From NCBI GenBank assembly GCA_035934015.1, contig DASYYH010000003.1:186001-250000 (forward strand): a stretch of 64,000 nt of DNA, read 5' to 3'. This document shows positions 8,601 through 15,912 of the stretch, piece after piece. The position numbers and the translations under genes are program-made. Within the stretch, counting starts at the first letter, position 1. Every line of letters starts with the position of its first letter. Source of the stretch: Candidatus Acidiferrales bacterium. Lineage in GTDB: Bacteria > Acidobacteriota > Terriglobia > Acidiferrales > UBA7541. The notes under the pieces were generated by a model, which saw only the letters and a program-made list of their open reading frames with translations, ran no database searches and was not told the DNA's origin.

Positions 8601-9148
8601 ACATCGAGACCTTGATCTTGAACTTCGAGAAAAAAGTTCTGTTTACCGAAGATTTCCTGGAGGCGGTAGGCTGAAGTTCGTGCCTGTTCGTGGCGCTCTT
8701 CGAGAATGTGTTCGGTCACTTCACCGCGCAAACATGCGGAAAGCGCAATCAGGCCGCGGCTATGTTTCGCCAAAAGTTCGTGGTCGATGCGCGGCTTGTA
8801 ATAGAAGCCTTCGAGGAACCCTGTGGAGACCAGACGAATCAGATTGCGATAGCCTTCGTCATTTTCACAGAGAAGGACAAGATGATTGGAGCGCTCGGCA
8901 TCAGCGCCTTTATTCTTGTGGCTGTCTGGCGCTACGTAGACCTCGCAGCCGATGATCGGCTTCACGCCGTGCGTGGCCGCTTCGTGAAAAAAATTGGCTG
9001 CGGCAAAAAGATTGCCGTGATCCGTGACGGCGACGGCAGGCATCTTCTGACGCGCAGCCTCGGCCGTTAATTCCCCAATCTCGCAGGCACCATCCAGGAG
9101 CGAGTAGTCCGTGTGCAGATGTAAGTGAACAAACTCTGCAGAACCCAT
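5627..9148 (-). CDS. dnaE: DNA polymerase III alpha subunit
   Basis: 1173 residues, full length for DnaE1. The replicative polymerase catalytic subunit acts with the sliding clamp and clamp loader. The N-terminal PHP domain has its metal-site start intact (HLHLHTDYSLLDG at 8-20), so PHP exonuclease activity is possible. The palm carries PDIDIDF, about residue 400-410, with the catalytic aspartates, after the GPGRGSAAGSLV motif. Helix-hairpin-helix and OB-fold regions follow (EELTVAGIVVQTR, about residue 1000). ATG 9148 lies just after the tRNA nucleotidyltransferase-like gene on the same strand. The stop codon is shared with the accA start. Confidence 0.98.
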   Translation of the reverse strand: MGSAEFVHLHLHTDYSLLDGACEIGELTAEAARQKMPAVAVTDHGNLFAAANFFHEAATHGVKPIIGCEVYVAPDSHKNKGADAERSNHLVLLCENDEGYRNLIRLVSTGFLEGFYYKPRIDHELLAKHSRGLIALSACLRGEVTEHILEERHEQARTSAYRLQEIFGKQNFFLEVQDQGLDVDKRVNQGVVRLAKETGIPLVATNDCHYLTKSDAHAQEVLLCIQTGKTMSDTSRMRFATDQFYFKTAQEMAQVFRELPDALSRTLAIAERCHVKIERVQDPFPVFRVPEGDSTDSYFERVVREGFAQHAPQLEKQAKENRLRYPLAVYEQRLASEIEMIKKMQFSGYFLIVWDFIRYARAQGVPVGPGRGSAAGSLVSYALRITDVDPLQYDLLFERFLNPERISMPDIDIDFCMRRRGEVIDYVRQKYGQENVAQIITFGTMAAKAALKDVGRALDMPYGEVDRLAKLVPNQLNITLEDALSGASPLAAQRDSDERVKELVEVAMRLEGLARHASTHAAGVVISPRPLTEIVPLYRSTRDEITTQYDMNALERIGLLKMDFLGLTTLTVLEDTVGLIKQNRGLELKLSELPLDDKDTYAIFGKADTTGIFQFESHGMREILRRYQPARLEDLTALNALYRPGPIQGGMIDDFIARKHGKKKVSYDLPELEAILSETYGVILYQEQVMQIANRLAGFSLGEADILRRAMGKKKREEMAAQREKFLAGCAARKVPAKKAEKIFDLMAEFAGYGFNKSHSCAYALLAYQTAYLKAHFPVEFMAAMLTSETGNTEKVVKYINECRGMGIRVLPPDVHQSSLYFTPIGEDVRFGLAAIKNVGENTAKAICDVRATHGNFADLYGFCAAIEPRFLNRRVLESLVKAGAMDCFAVPRSRLWAAIEGAMSHAQKMDRQRSVGQHGLFLGGAAAAPGDQPQNTLLPAEDWTEEQMLSGEHSVLGFYVSGHPLDKYAGQLKDLGAIELGALEGRRNGEELTVAGIVVQTRSMRSRRGARWAICSLQDRTGGVEVLVFPETFQRYENLLKSATPILVRGRVNVEEAGTRFVALDVRLIEKIGQMNGNRPPGLMRIRVNLMAVDTGVLDQLQRVLAECPGKCHVAFDLLSDDGTVATLDAEKRIEPTPEVLARVREICGADSVTLVSANGAMATAAAAGIPF

Positions 9149-9219
9149 GCTGGCCTTCTTTCTAAACCGATGAATGCGACTTGGCTACGAGCGATAGCCT
9201 ACCGCCGCGATTCCGCCGT

Positions 9220-10746
9220 TCATCGTCGTGCGTGCTTTTTAGTCTTTCGCGACGGCTTCGTGCGTTTTCGAACCGCTGGACGCGGAGCATGCTTGTGCGC
9301 TGCCGCCGCGGGCGCTTTGGCGCTGGCGGCAACCTTCGCCGGAGCTTGCCCAGCGACTTCGCCGGCTGTCTCGTTTTCCGCCGCATGTTTCGCGGCGTGC
9401 TTCTGGCGCACAGCGTGAAGTTCTCTGCCGCGCTTCTTTCTCTCCTCCTTAGCCGACTTCTTAGGCTCTTCCTTGATTCCGGCAAACTGCTTTAGGAGTT
9501 TGGTGACATCCTCAGGCGTACGACCTTTTCCGCGAAGTTGGGCTTCAAAAAGCTGTTCGATGACTTTATCAAAATTCGCTCCGCGCGGCACTCCGAGGTT
9601 GCCTAATTCCGTTATGGGCAAATTCAAACGCAGCGGGCGCCACTTCTGCAAGTAATTGCGAATCTTGCTCGCCGCTCTTGGATTTCTGAACTCTGCTTGC
9701 ATAAATACCAATCGCTCGTTAGGAGTCCGTAAAATCAAGTCATAGGCTTCCCGGGGTGTTTTGGTTTTGTTTCCACGAAGTAATTGCAGCAATTTCCTGG
9801 CTTCGCTCGGAAGATGTTGGACGCTTGCCACGGTCGCGGCGGGAATATCCAGACCTTTCATTACGGAGGCCATGCGCGGTTCGAGCTTTCGAAACATGTA
9901 ATAGAGGGAGGCCGTCACGGGACGAACTTTCAACCCAACAGACGTAAAGTCTTCTTTTGCCTTCGTAAGCCTTGCCAATCCGTCATAATCCGGGCGCCGC
10001 CTTTGTAACTTCGGATGAATAACTTCGAGAAAATCATGTTCTTCGAATTGTTTCAGTATCGCGGCTGGATTTTCGTCACGCGCCACGTCCATCGCTTCCT
10101 GACCAATGGCGTGCCGCTCGATGGTTTCGTTCAAACGGCGCTCGATCGCCAAGTCGAACCATTCCTGCGTCCGCTGCTCCATTTTGAAACCCATCCGTGC
10201 GCAGAATCGCAACGCCCGCATAAGGCGGATAGGTTGATTTGTGAAAGCATGGATGGAAAGCGCACGAACTTCGCGGCGCTCCAAATCCGCGAGGCCATTC
10301 GTGGGATCGAGGAGCAAGCCGCGCGAATTGGGATTCAAGGAGATGGCCACTGCATTGATGGAAAAATCGCGTCGCCGCAAATCTTCCATTGCCGTAGACC
10401 AGCGCATCTCCGGCTTGGCGCCGGGACGCGCATAGAATTCGTCGCGAGCCGCGGAAATCGATCCATCAACGTCTCCCACGAAAATCAGCTCGTAATGGCG
10501 GAGACGTTCATCCTCGGACACTATATGCGCACCGCCCTTTTCCAGTTCGCGCACCATGCGCACGGGATTTCCTTCCACAGTGAAATCCAGATCGCGCAAC
10601 GGCATGCCGCAAAGCAGATCGCGGACCGCCCCACCCGTCAAATAGATATTCGAATCCTGAGCCCGTGCCAATTCCTGAACACGCAAAAGAAGCGCGCGCT
10701 GTTCAGGCGAAAGCCGGCTTTCCAGTAAATACATGTAATCAGGCAT
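9220..10746 (-). CDS. tRNA nucleotidyltransferase / poly(A) polymerase family protein with basic tail
   Basis: 508 residues. The class II nucleotidyltransferase head is clear: LTGGAVRDLL (36-45) and the metal-binding RDLDFTVEG (Asp52, Asp54), then RRDFSINAVA and RLMRALRFCARMGFK. Proteins of this family add CCA to tRNA 3' ends or tail RNA, and sequence alone does not settle which. The last 80 or so residues, from EEPKKSAKEERKK onward, are Lys/Ala/Arg-rich, low complexity and probably disordered, suited to nucleic-acid contact. That tail is longer than in typical family members. It lies 71 bases upstream of dnaE on the same strand. Confidence 0.9.
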   Translation of the reverse strand: MPDYMYLLESRLSPEQRALLLRVQELARAQDSNIYLTGGAVRDLLCGMPLRDLDFTVEGNPVRMVRELEKGGAHIVSEDERLRHYELIFVGDVDGSISAARDEFYARPGAKPEMRWSTAMEDLRRRDFSINAVAISLNPNSRGLLLDPTNGLADLERREVRALSIHAFTNQPIRLMRALRFCARMGFKMEQRTQEWFDLAIERRLNETIERHAIGQEAMDVARDENPAAILKQFEEHDFLEVIHPKLQRRRPDYDGLARLTKAKEDFTSVGLKVRPVTASLYYMFRKLEPRMASVMKGLDIPAATVASVQHLPSEARKLLQLLRGNKTKTPREAYDLILRTPNERLVFMQAEFRNPRAASKIRNYLQKWRPLRLNLPITELGNLGVPRGANFDKVIEQLFEAQLRGKGRTPEDVTKLLKQFAGIKEEPKKSAKEERKKRGRELHAVRQKHAAKHAAENETAGEVAGQAPAKVAASAKAPAAAAHKHAPRPAVRKRTKPSRKTKKHARR

Positions 10747-10825
10747 CGAAGATTCTGCCTCCCGCAGAGCATACCCATGTATGCACTAAAGCATGATGTT
10801 GCCCCAGTCTGAACGCGCCCCGCGC

Positions 10826-11755
10826 TCAGGCTCGAGGATGATGCTGCTTATAAACTTCCTTCAGACGATCCTTCACCACGTGCGTATAAATCTGGGTCGT
10901 TGAAATGTCTGCGTGCCCAAGCATCAATTGTACCGAGCGCAAATCCGCACCTCTTTCGAGCAGATGCGTCGCGAAACTGTGCCGCAACGTGTGCGGTTTC
11001 AGTTTGATCCGAAGTCCTGCGGACCGGCCATATTCTGAAAGCTTCTTCCAAAATGCGATTCGGCCCATTTTCCCGCCGAAACGATTTAAAAAAACGTACG
11101 GCGAAGTCTTGCTTCCCAGAAGCTTCGGCCGCGATCGCGTTAAATATTCTTCAAGAACGCTGACCGCTGAACGACCCATCGGCACGAGCCGTTCTTTGTT
11201 TCCTTTGCCGATGCAACGCAGACGGCCCGCTTCCAGATGAATGTCGCTGGCCTGCAGATTCATAAGTTCGGAGACTCGCAATCCTGTCGAGTAAAGCATC
11301 TCGATCATGGCTCGATCTCGCATCCCTCCGACAGCCTTCGTGTTCGGCTGCGCAAGCAGACGATTTACTTCTTCGCTTGTCAAATGTACCGGCAGTCGCA
11401 TGCGAAACCGAGGCGCTTCCACATTAGCGGCGGGGTCCTCTACGATTAAACCTTCTATTTCTGCAAATCGAAAAAAGTTTCTTAACGAAACCAAATGCCG
11501 GGCGACAGAGCGGCTATCGAGTCCCGCGCGATAGAGTGTGCGAAGGAAATCAACCACATCGTCGCGACTGATTTCTTTGAGATCACGACCTCGCTTCTCA
11601 GCAAAATGGTCGAATTTCTTCAAGTCACGCCCGTAGGCCAGGATCGTATTCTTCGACAAACCCTTCTCAATTCGCAGGTAGTTGAGGAAACTGCGAATCA
11701 GACCCTCGATCGAGGTTCGAGGGTGCGCCTGAGTGGCGATAGCCTCTTTCATCAT
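10826..11755 (-). CDS. xerD: Tyrosine recombinase XerD
   Basis: 309 residues when started at ATG 11755, which overlaps the murJ stop as ATGA; a longer frame to 11833 would run through the end of murJ. Xer recombinases resolve chromosome dimers at dif, usually as a XerC-XerD pair. An N-terminal SAM-like core-binding domain (SIEGLIRSFLNYL) is followed by the catalytic domain with Arg160 (STGLRVSEL), Lys184, His255 and Arg258 (HTLRHS), His281 (LGHADIS) and nucleophile Tyr290 (TQIYTHV). All catalytic residues are present. Spacing and motifs fit XerD better than XerC, but the distinction is provisional. No attachment sites are seen nearby. Confidence 0.93.
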   Translation of the reverse strand: MMKEAIATQAHPRTSIEGLIRSFLNYLRIEKGLSKNTILAYGRDLKKFDHFAEKRGRDLKEISRDDVVDFLRTLYRAGLDSRSVARHLVSLRNFFRFAEIEGLIVEDPAANVEAPRFRMRLPVHLTSEEVNRLLAQPNTKAVGGMRDRAMIEMLYSTGLRVSELMNLQASDIHLEAGRLRCIGKGNKERLVPMGRSAVSVLEEYLTRSRPKLLGSKTSPYVFLNRFGGKMGRIAFWKKLSEYGRSAGLRIKLKPHTLRHSFATHLLERGADLRSVQLMLGHADISTTQIYTHVVKDRLKEVYKQHHPRA

Positions 11756-13365
11756 GCCGCTGCCCCCGCCGGCCTGCGCCAAACTTTTTGCAATTCGCGC
11801 AACTCCTCGCATCGGAATAGCCAGGCCAGACAAAGATACAACGCGACCGCTCCCACGATGCCGGCGGACAGCAGCCCGACTCTCGGCAACAAGTGCCCCT
11901 CAGGACTGAAATGGACGTACCGCAAGAAAGCCGCGCATGCAAAGCCCATGGCCGTGGATGCAGCCACCACACGCCCCAGGGACGCCATGACTTTCTTGAA
12001 ACCCAACCGTCCAAAACGCTTTCGGAAAATCCAGAGCAACACAAAAAAATTGACATAAGCCGCCAAGGATGTGGCCAGGGCGGGACTTCCGTTGTAGAAC
12101 GTGCGGAAAAAGAGCCCCAGGAAAAGCGCGTTCAATATCACATTAATGAGCAAGACGAATCCCGCAACTTGTACCGGCGTTCTGGTGTCTTGCGCGGAGT
12201 AAAACAGCGGCACCACCATTTTCACGGCGGCAAAAGCAGGCAGCCCCAAACCGTAATAAAGGAGGGCGCGCGCGGCGAGCGAAGTGGACTCCGCGACGAA
12301 TTTTCCATGCTGGAAAAGCACCTGAACGATGGGTGCGCGCAACAAAACTAGCCCCACCGCAGCCGGAATCGTGATGAATGAAACCAAACGCAGCGCGAAG
12401 GTGAATGTTTTCTTCATTTCCTCGTGCTTCTGCGCAGCCGCCTGGTGGGACATCATCGGCAATATCACGGTTGACATGGCAATTGCGTAACTTCCAAGAA
12501 CCAATTCCATAATGCGTTCCGCCACGTAGAGCGAGGTAACGCTACCGCGCGGCATTCGAGATGCGGTAGCAAAAATTGTGTCCACAAAAAAATTGATTTG
12601 GTAAATTCCAATGCCGAAAAAGCCGGGCCCCATGAGCTTCCCTACCTGGCGCACACCTGGATCTTTGAAGCTGATTCCAAAATCGAAATGCATTCCGCGC
12701 CGAACCAATGCCGGCACCTGCGCAAGAAACTGCAGCGCGCCGCCCACTAGGATTCCCACAGCCAGCGCGACCGCCGGAGTGCGATATGCCTGGGGCGCCC
12801 ATTTCATGATGGGCCGATATAAAGCGCCGACGGAAAACAGAATGACCGAAAGATTGAACAGAATTGGCATAGCCGCGGGCAGGGCGAATATCTGAAAGGA
12901 GTTGAGGATGCCGATGGCTAGTGCGGCCAGGGAAACGAAAAAAATGTAAGGAAAAATGATGCGATTCAGATATACGGCAAGGCCCCAGTGACCACTGGAA
13001 TAGCCAAATATCGTGAAGATGTGAATGAGCTGGGAGGAAAAAATCATCCCCAGAATTGCTAACGCCCCCGCGAGGAGGGCAAGCGTCCAAAAAACGCGAT
13101 TGGCAAACTGCCAGATGGCCTTTTCGTCTTGGGTCTTGAGGTAGCGAGCAAAGACTGGGATGAAAGATGCGGATAACGAGCCTTCTCCTACTAACCGCCT
13201 CAAAAGATTAGGGATACGGAATGTCAGAATAAACGAATCCGCCGCAACCGACGTACCCAACAAAAGGGTGATTCGCTGGTCCCTGAGATATCCGCAAATA
13301 CGGCTAATCAGGGTTACCGCTGTGACAACGGAGGCCGATCTGAGAATCTGCCTATGTTCGGTCAA
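11752..13365 (-). CDS. murJ: Lipid II flippase MurJ (MviN)
   Basis: 537 residues with the many transmembrane segments expected for the MOP-superfamily lipid II flippase, which moves peptidoglycan precursor across the inner membrane. Family motifs include the N-terminal SRICGYLRDQRIT, DSFILTFRIPNLLRRLVGEGSLS, FIPVFARYL and VLLRAPIVQVLFQHGKF. ATG 13365 starts after the non-coding interval that holds the divergent promoter of the next gene. The stop overlaps the xerD start, so the two are probably translated in series. Confidence 0.97.
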   Translation of the reverse strand: MTEHRQILRSASVVTAVTLISRICGYLRDQRITLLLGTSVAADSFILTFRIPNLLRRLVGEGSLSASFIPVFARYLKTQDEKAIWQFANRVFWTLALLAGALAILGMIFSSQLIHIFTIFGYSSGHWGLAVYLNRIIFPYIFFVSLAALAIGILNSFQIFALPAAMPILFNLSVILFSVGALYRPIMKWAPQAYRTPAVALAVGILVGGALQFLAQVPALVRRGMHFDFGISFKDPGVRQVGKLMGPGFFGIGIYQINFFVDTIFATASRMPRGSVTSLYVAERIMELVLGSYAIAMSTVILPMMSHQAAAQKHEEMKKTFTFALRLVSFITIPAAVGLVLLRAPIVQVLFQHGKFVAESTSLAARALLYYGLGLPAFAAVKMVVPLFYSAQDTRTPVQVAGFVLLINVILNALFLGLFFRTFYNGSPALATSLAAYVNFFVLLWIFRKRFGRLGFKKVMASLGRVVAASTAMGFACAAFLRYVHFSPEGHLLPRVGLLSAGIVGAVALYLCLAWLFRCEELRELQKVWRRPAGAAA

Positions 13366-13406
13366 TCGGCAGCCGCTCCGTTCCTAACCCATTGAAAAAC
13401 AATAGG

Positions 13407-13435
13407 TTGACAACAGGCGATGGCAACAATAACAT
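13407..13435 (+). promoter_or_regulatory. Sigma70-type promoter for the unknown gene ahead of lpxD
   Basis: Perfect -35 TTGACA (13407-13412), 17-base spacer and -10 TAACAT (13430-13435, four of six consensus bases). It sits in the 123-base interval between divergent murJ and the rightward gene, about 50 bases before that gene's start. Confidence 0.55.
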
Positions 13436-13488
13436 AGCTCTGTTCCTTTCGCAACATCTTTCCAGCTTTCCAGCGAGGCCCGGCTCTA

Positions 13489-13977
13489 GTGATGAAGCGC
13501 GCGGCGAGCACAACGCACAAGAAAGTGGTGCTACTGCTACTGGATCTCTCGCGCGAGCAGGGTTTTCTTAATCCTACCGGACTTGGAAGGACGGAAACCG
13601 TCGAGATTTTGTCTCGCGAAGGCGAATATCACACTCTGGACCTCGCCAAAATCAAGTCCATTCACTTTGTCCGCGATTTTGCAGAGGATTTTCAGTTGGA
13701 GAGAAAGACATTCCTGAGCCGCCCAAAACTCGATGGACTATGGGTGCGCCTTCGGTTCCGCGACGGTGATGAGCTGGAAGGCATTATCTCCAATGACTTG
13801 CTCGATCTGCTCGAAAACGGTGTCCGGCTGACGCCTCCTGACCTTCATGGCAATAGCCTCTGGGTTTTCATTCCGCGAACCGCACTTGCGGAAATGAACG
13901 TTCTTGGAGTGGTAGGAGTGGCTCGCCGCCGTCCTGCGGTCGCGGTACCTTCACAGCCAAAGCTTTTCAGCGAATAG
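13489..13977 (+). CDS. Conserved-looking hypothetical protein upstream of lpxD
   Basis: 162 residues from GTG 13489, or ATG three bases later. I do not recognise a named family. The sequence is beta-rich: HKKVVLLLLDLSREQGFLNP, VEILSREGEYHTLDL, then LWVRLRFRDGDELEGIIS and LWVFIPRTALAEM, resembling a small barrel with two related halves. There is no signal peptide or membrane helix. It has a good promoter of its own and lies 135 bases upstream of lpxD on the same strand, so co-transcription is possible. Function unknown. Confidence 0.75.
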   Translation: MMKRAASTTHKKVVLLLLDLSREQGFLNPTGLGRTETVEILSREGEYHTLDLAKIKSIHFVRDFAEDFQLERKTFLSRPKLDGLWVRLRFRDGDELEGIISNDLLDLLENGVRLTPPDLHGNSLWVFIPRTALAEMNVLGVVGVARRRPAVAVPSQPKLFSE

Positions 13978-14112
13978 CCGCGCTTCTTCCGCTGCAACTG
14001 CACGCTCGTTTCCGGGCATCACTTTGATGTACATTTTCCGCGCGCCTTTGCGCGGCGGCTCGGCGACATTTCCCAGGTGCATGGACGCGAAAGCGCGGTG
14101 ATGGAGGAAATT

Positions 14113-15144
14113 ATGAAGCTCGGAGAAATTGCGGACCGGCTCCAGTGCCACCTTGATGGAGACCCGGAGATAGAGATTCAGGGCGTCGGCGCAATTGAGG
14201 ACGCTACACCGGGTCAGTTGACATTTCTCGCCAACCGGCGTTATCGCTCGGCGGTCTCGACGACTCGCGCATCCGCCATCATCGTCCCTAAGAACGAGCA
14301 AGACATACCGATTCCCGCGCTACGCGCTGACGATGCCTACCTGGCGTTCGCGCATGCCATCGAGTTTTTTTACAAAGCGCCGACATATGAGCCAGGACTT
14401 CACCCAACGGCCGTCATTTCCAAATCAGCACGAATCGGCACGGAGGCACATATCGGACCCTATTGCTTCGTTGACGACGACGTGGTGATCGGGAGACATG
14501 CTGTTTTACACAGCTTTGTCAGCATTTACCGCGGGGCGTGCATCGGGGACGATTTCTTCGCGCATAGCCACGTGGCGGTGCGCGAGAACTGCCAGATCGG
14601 CAATCGTGTCATTTTGCAAAATGGCTGCGTCATTGGTGGAGATGGTTTCGGCTTTGCGCGCCGGGCAAACGGTTCGTGGCACAAAATTCAGCAATCCGGA
14701 AGCACTGTCATCGGCGATGACGTGGAAATCCAAGTGAATAGCGCCATTGACCGCGCCACCGTTGGAGAGACGGTCATCAAACGCGGAGCGAAAATTGACA
14801 ATCTCGTGCAAGTAGGACATGCCTGCGTTGTTGGCGAGGACACCCTTCTCTGCGGACAAGTAGGGCTCGCAGGATCGTCCGTGATTGGCAATGGCTGCAT
14901 CATGGCTGGGCAATCCGCTGCCGCCGGGCATCTGAAGATCGGCGACCGTGCCATCCTTACCGCGCAGAGCGCTGTGTCGCATGATGTTCCGGCCGGTGCC
15001 ACTTATTCTGGTTCACCCGGGCTCGAAAACAAGACATGGCTGCGTTGCGTTGGTGTGTTCAACCGGCTTCCCGATTTACAGCACGAAGTACGCGCCCTGG
15101 AAAAAGAAGTGGCACGCCTTCGCGCGGCTTTCAAAGAATCCTGA
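14113..15144 (+). CDS. lpxD: UDP-3-O-acylglucosamine N-acyltransferase
   Basis: 343 residues from ATG 14113, chosen because GGAGG lies seven bases upstream and the protein then begins MKLGEIADRL like the family. LpxD adds the second acyl chain in lipid A synthesis in the cytosol, using acyl-ACP. The N-terminal uridine-binding domain is followed by a left-handed beta-helix of hexapeptide repeats (IGTEAHIGPYCFV, VIGRHAVL, IGNRVIL, IGDDVEI). DGFGFA, the following Gln/Ser region and VQVGHACVVGEDTLL include the catalytic His region. A C-terminal coiled helix ends the chain. The gene implies a Gram-negative outer membrane. Other lpx genes are not in this window. Confidence 0.97.
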   Translation: MKLGEIADRLQCHLDGDPEIEIQGVGAIEDATPGQLTFLANRRYRSAVSTTRASAIIVPKNEQDIPIPALRADDAYLAFAHAIEFFYKAPTYEPGLHPTAVISKSARIGTEAHIGPYCFVDDDVVIGRHAVLHSFVSIYRGACIGDDFFAHSHVAVRENCQIGNRVILQNGCVIGGDGFGFARRANGSWHKIQQSGSTVIGDDVEIQVNSAIDRATVGETVIKRGAKIDNLVQVGHACVVGEDTLLCGQVGLAGSSVIGNGCIMAGQSAAAGHLKIGDRAILTAQSAVSHDVPAGATYSGSPGLENKTWLRCVGVFNRLPDLQHEVRALEKEVARLRAAFKES

Positions 15145-15177
15145 TTGCTCTTTGCGTTTCCTGGGACGATTACAGCG

Positions 15178-15888
15178 TCATTCTGGCGCGCGATCTTGCA
15201 ATCCCGCAGCGACAGCGTCGCGCACACGGCGCATCAGCTCATCGCGGTCATCGAGGCCGTAGCGGCCGATTTCGATCGGCGGTCCGAAGCGAAGCAGGAT
15301 TTCTCCCGGAATCGTAGCGAGTTTTCCCTTTGGCATGCGCTCCCGGCTACCGAGAATGGACACAGGCACAACCGGCACGCCGGCTTGAATGGCCATCACA
15401 AATGTGCCTTTTTTGAATGTCATTAGACTCCCATCGTTGCTGCGGGTGCCTTCGGGAAACACGAAGAACGAAATACCTTCGCGAAGAATAGCGATGGCCT
15501 GATCGATGCTCGCCATTGCCGCCTCCCTATCTGCGCGATCCACGGGAACAATCTTCCCTAGGCGCAACGCCGTGCGCACGACCGGGATTTTGAAAACTTC
15601 CTTCTTTGCAAGGAAAGAGATACGCCGGGGAACACCAATAAGTGCGGCTGGCGGATCCAGGTTGCTTACGTGGTTTGCCGCAAAGATACATACGCCAGAC
15701 GGGATATGCTCAGCGCCCTCCGCACGGACACGCACTCCAGACAGCCGCATCGCAAAGCCAATTCCCCATTTTCCAGCCCGATAGAGCAAACTGCTGCTCT
15801 GCCTCAGAATCGAGTACGCGATTACAGGCAATCCGACGACGACAATATAAACTGCGAGGAAACTTGCGCCTGCCAGGGTTCGAATCAT
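15178..15888 (-). CDS. plsC: 1-acyl-sn-glycerol-3-phosphate acyltransferase
   Basis: 236 residues. PlsC-type enzymes acylate lysophosphatidate to phosphatidate at the inner membrane. The N-terminal hydrophobic segment (FLAVYIVVVGLPVIAYSIL) anchors it. The catalytic NHVSNLD box (His73, Asp78) and the substrate-binding FPEGTRS box (144-150) are intact, as are RISFLAKKEVFKIP and GVPVVPVSI. It converges on lpxD with a 33-base gap and follows the M61 peptidase gene by 24 bases, so it is probably the last gene of the ldcA-mpl-M61 run. Confidence 0.94.
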   Translation of the reverse strand: MIRTLAGASFLAVYIVVVGLPVIAYSILRQSSSLLYRAGKWGIGFAMRLSGVRVRAEGAEHIPSGVCIFAANHVSNLDPPAALIGVPRRISFLAKKEVFKIPVVRTALRLGKIVPVDRADREAAMASIDQAIAILREGISFFVFPEGTRSNDGSLMTFKKGTFVMAIQAGVPVVPVSILGSRERMPKGKLATIPGEILLRFGPPIEIGRYGLDDRDELMRRVRDAVAAGLQDRAPE

Positions 15889-15912
15889 TGTGAACGTGAG
15901 CTGAATAAGATT

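Noticed and set aside
10826-11755. xerD as a phage or integron integrase
   Set aside because: Its length, its coupling to murJ and the Xer motifs indicate the chromosomal recombinase; no attachment sites or cassettes are nearby.
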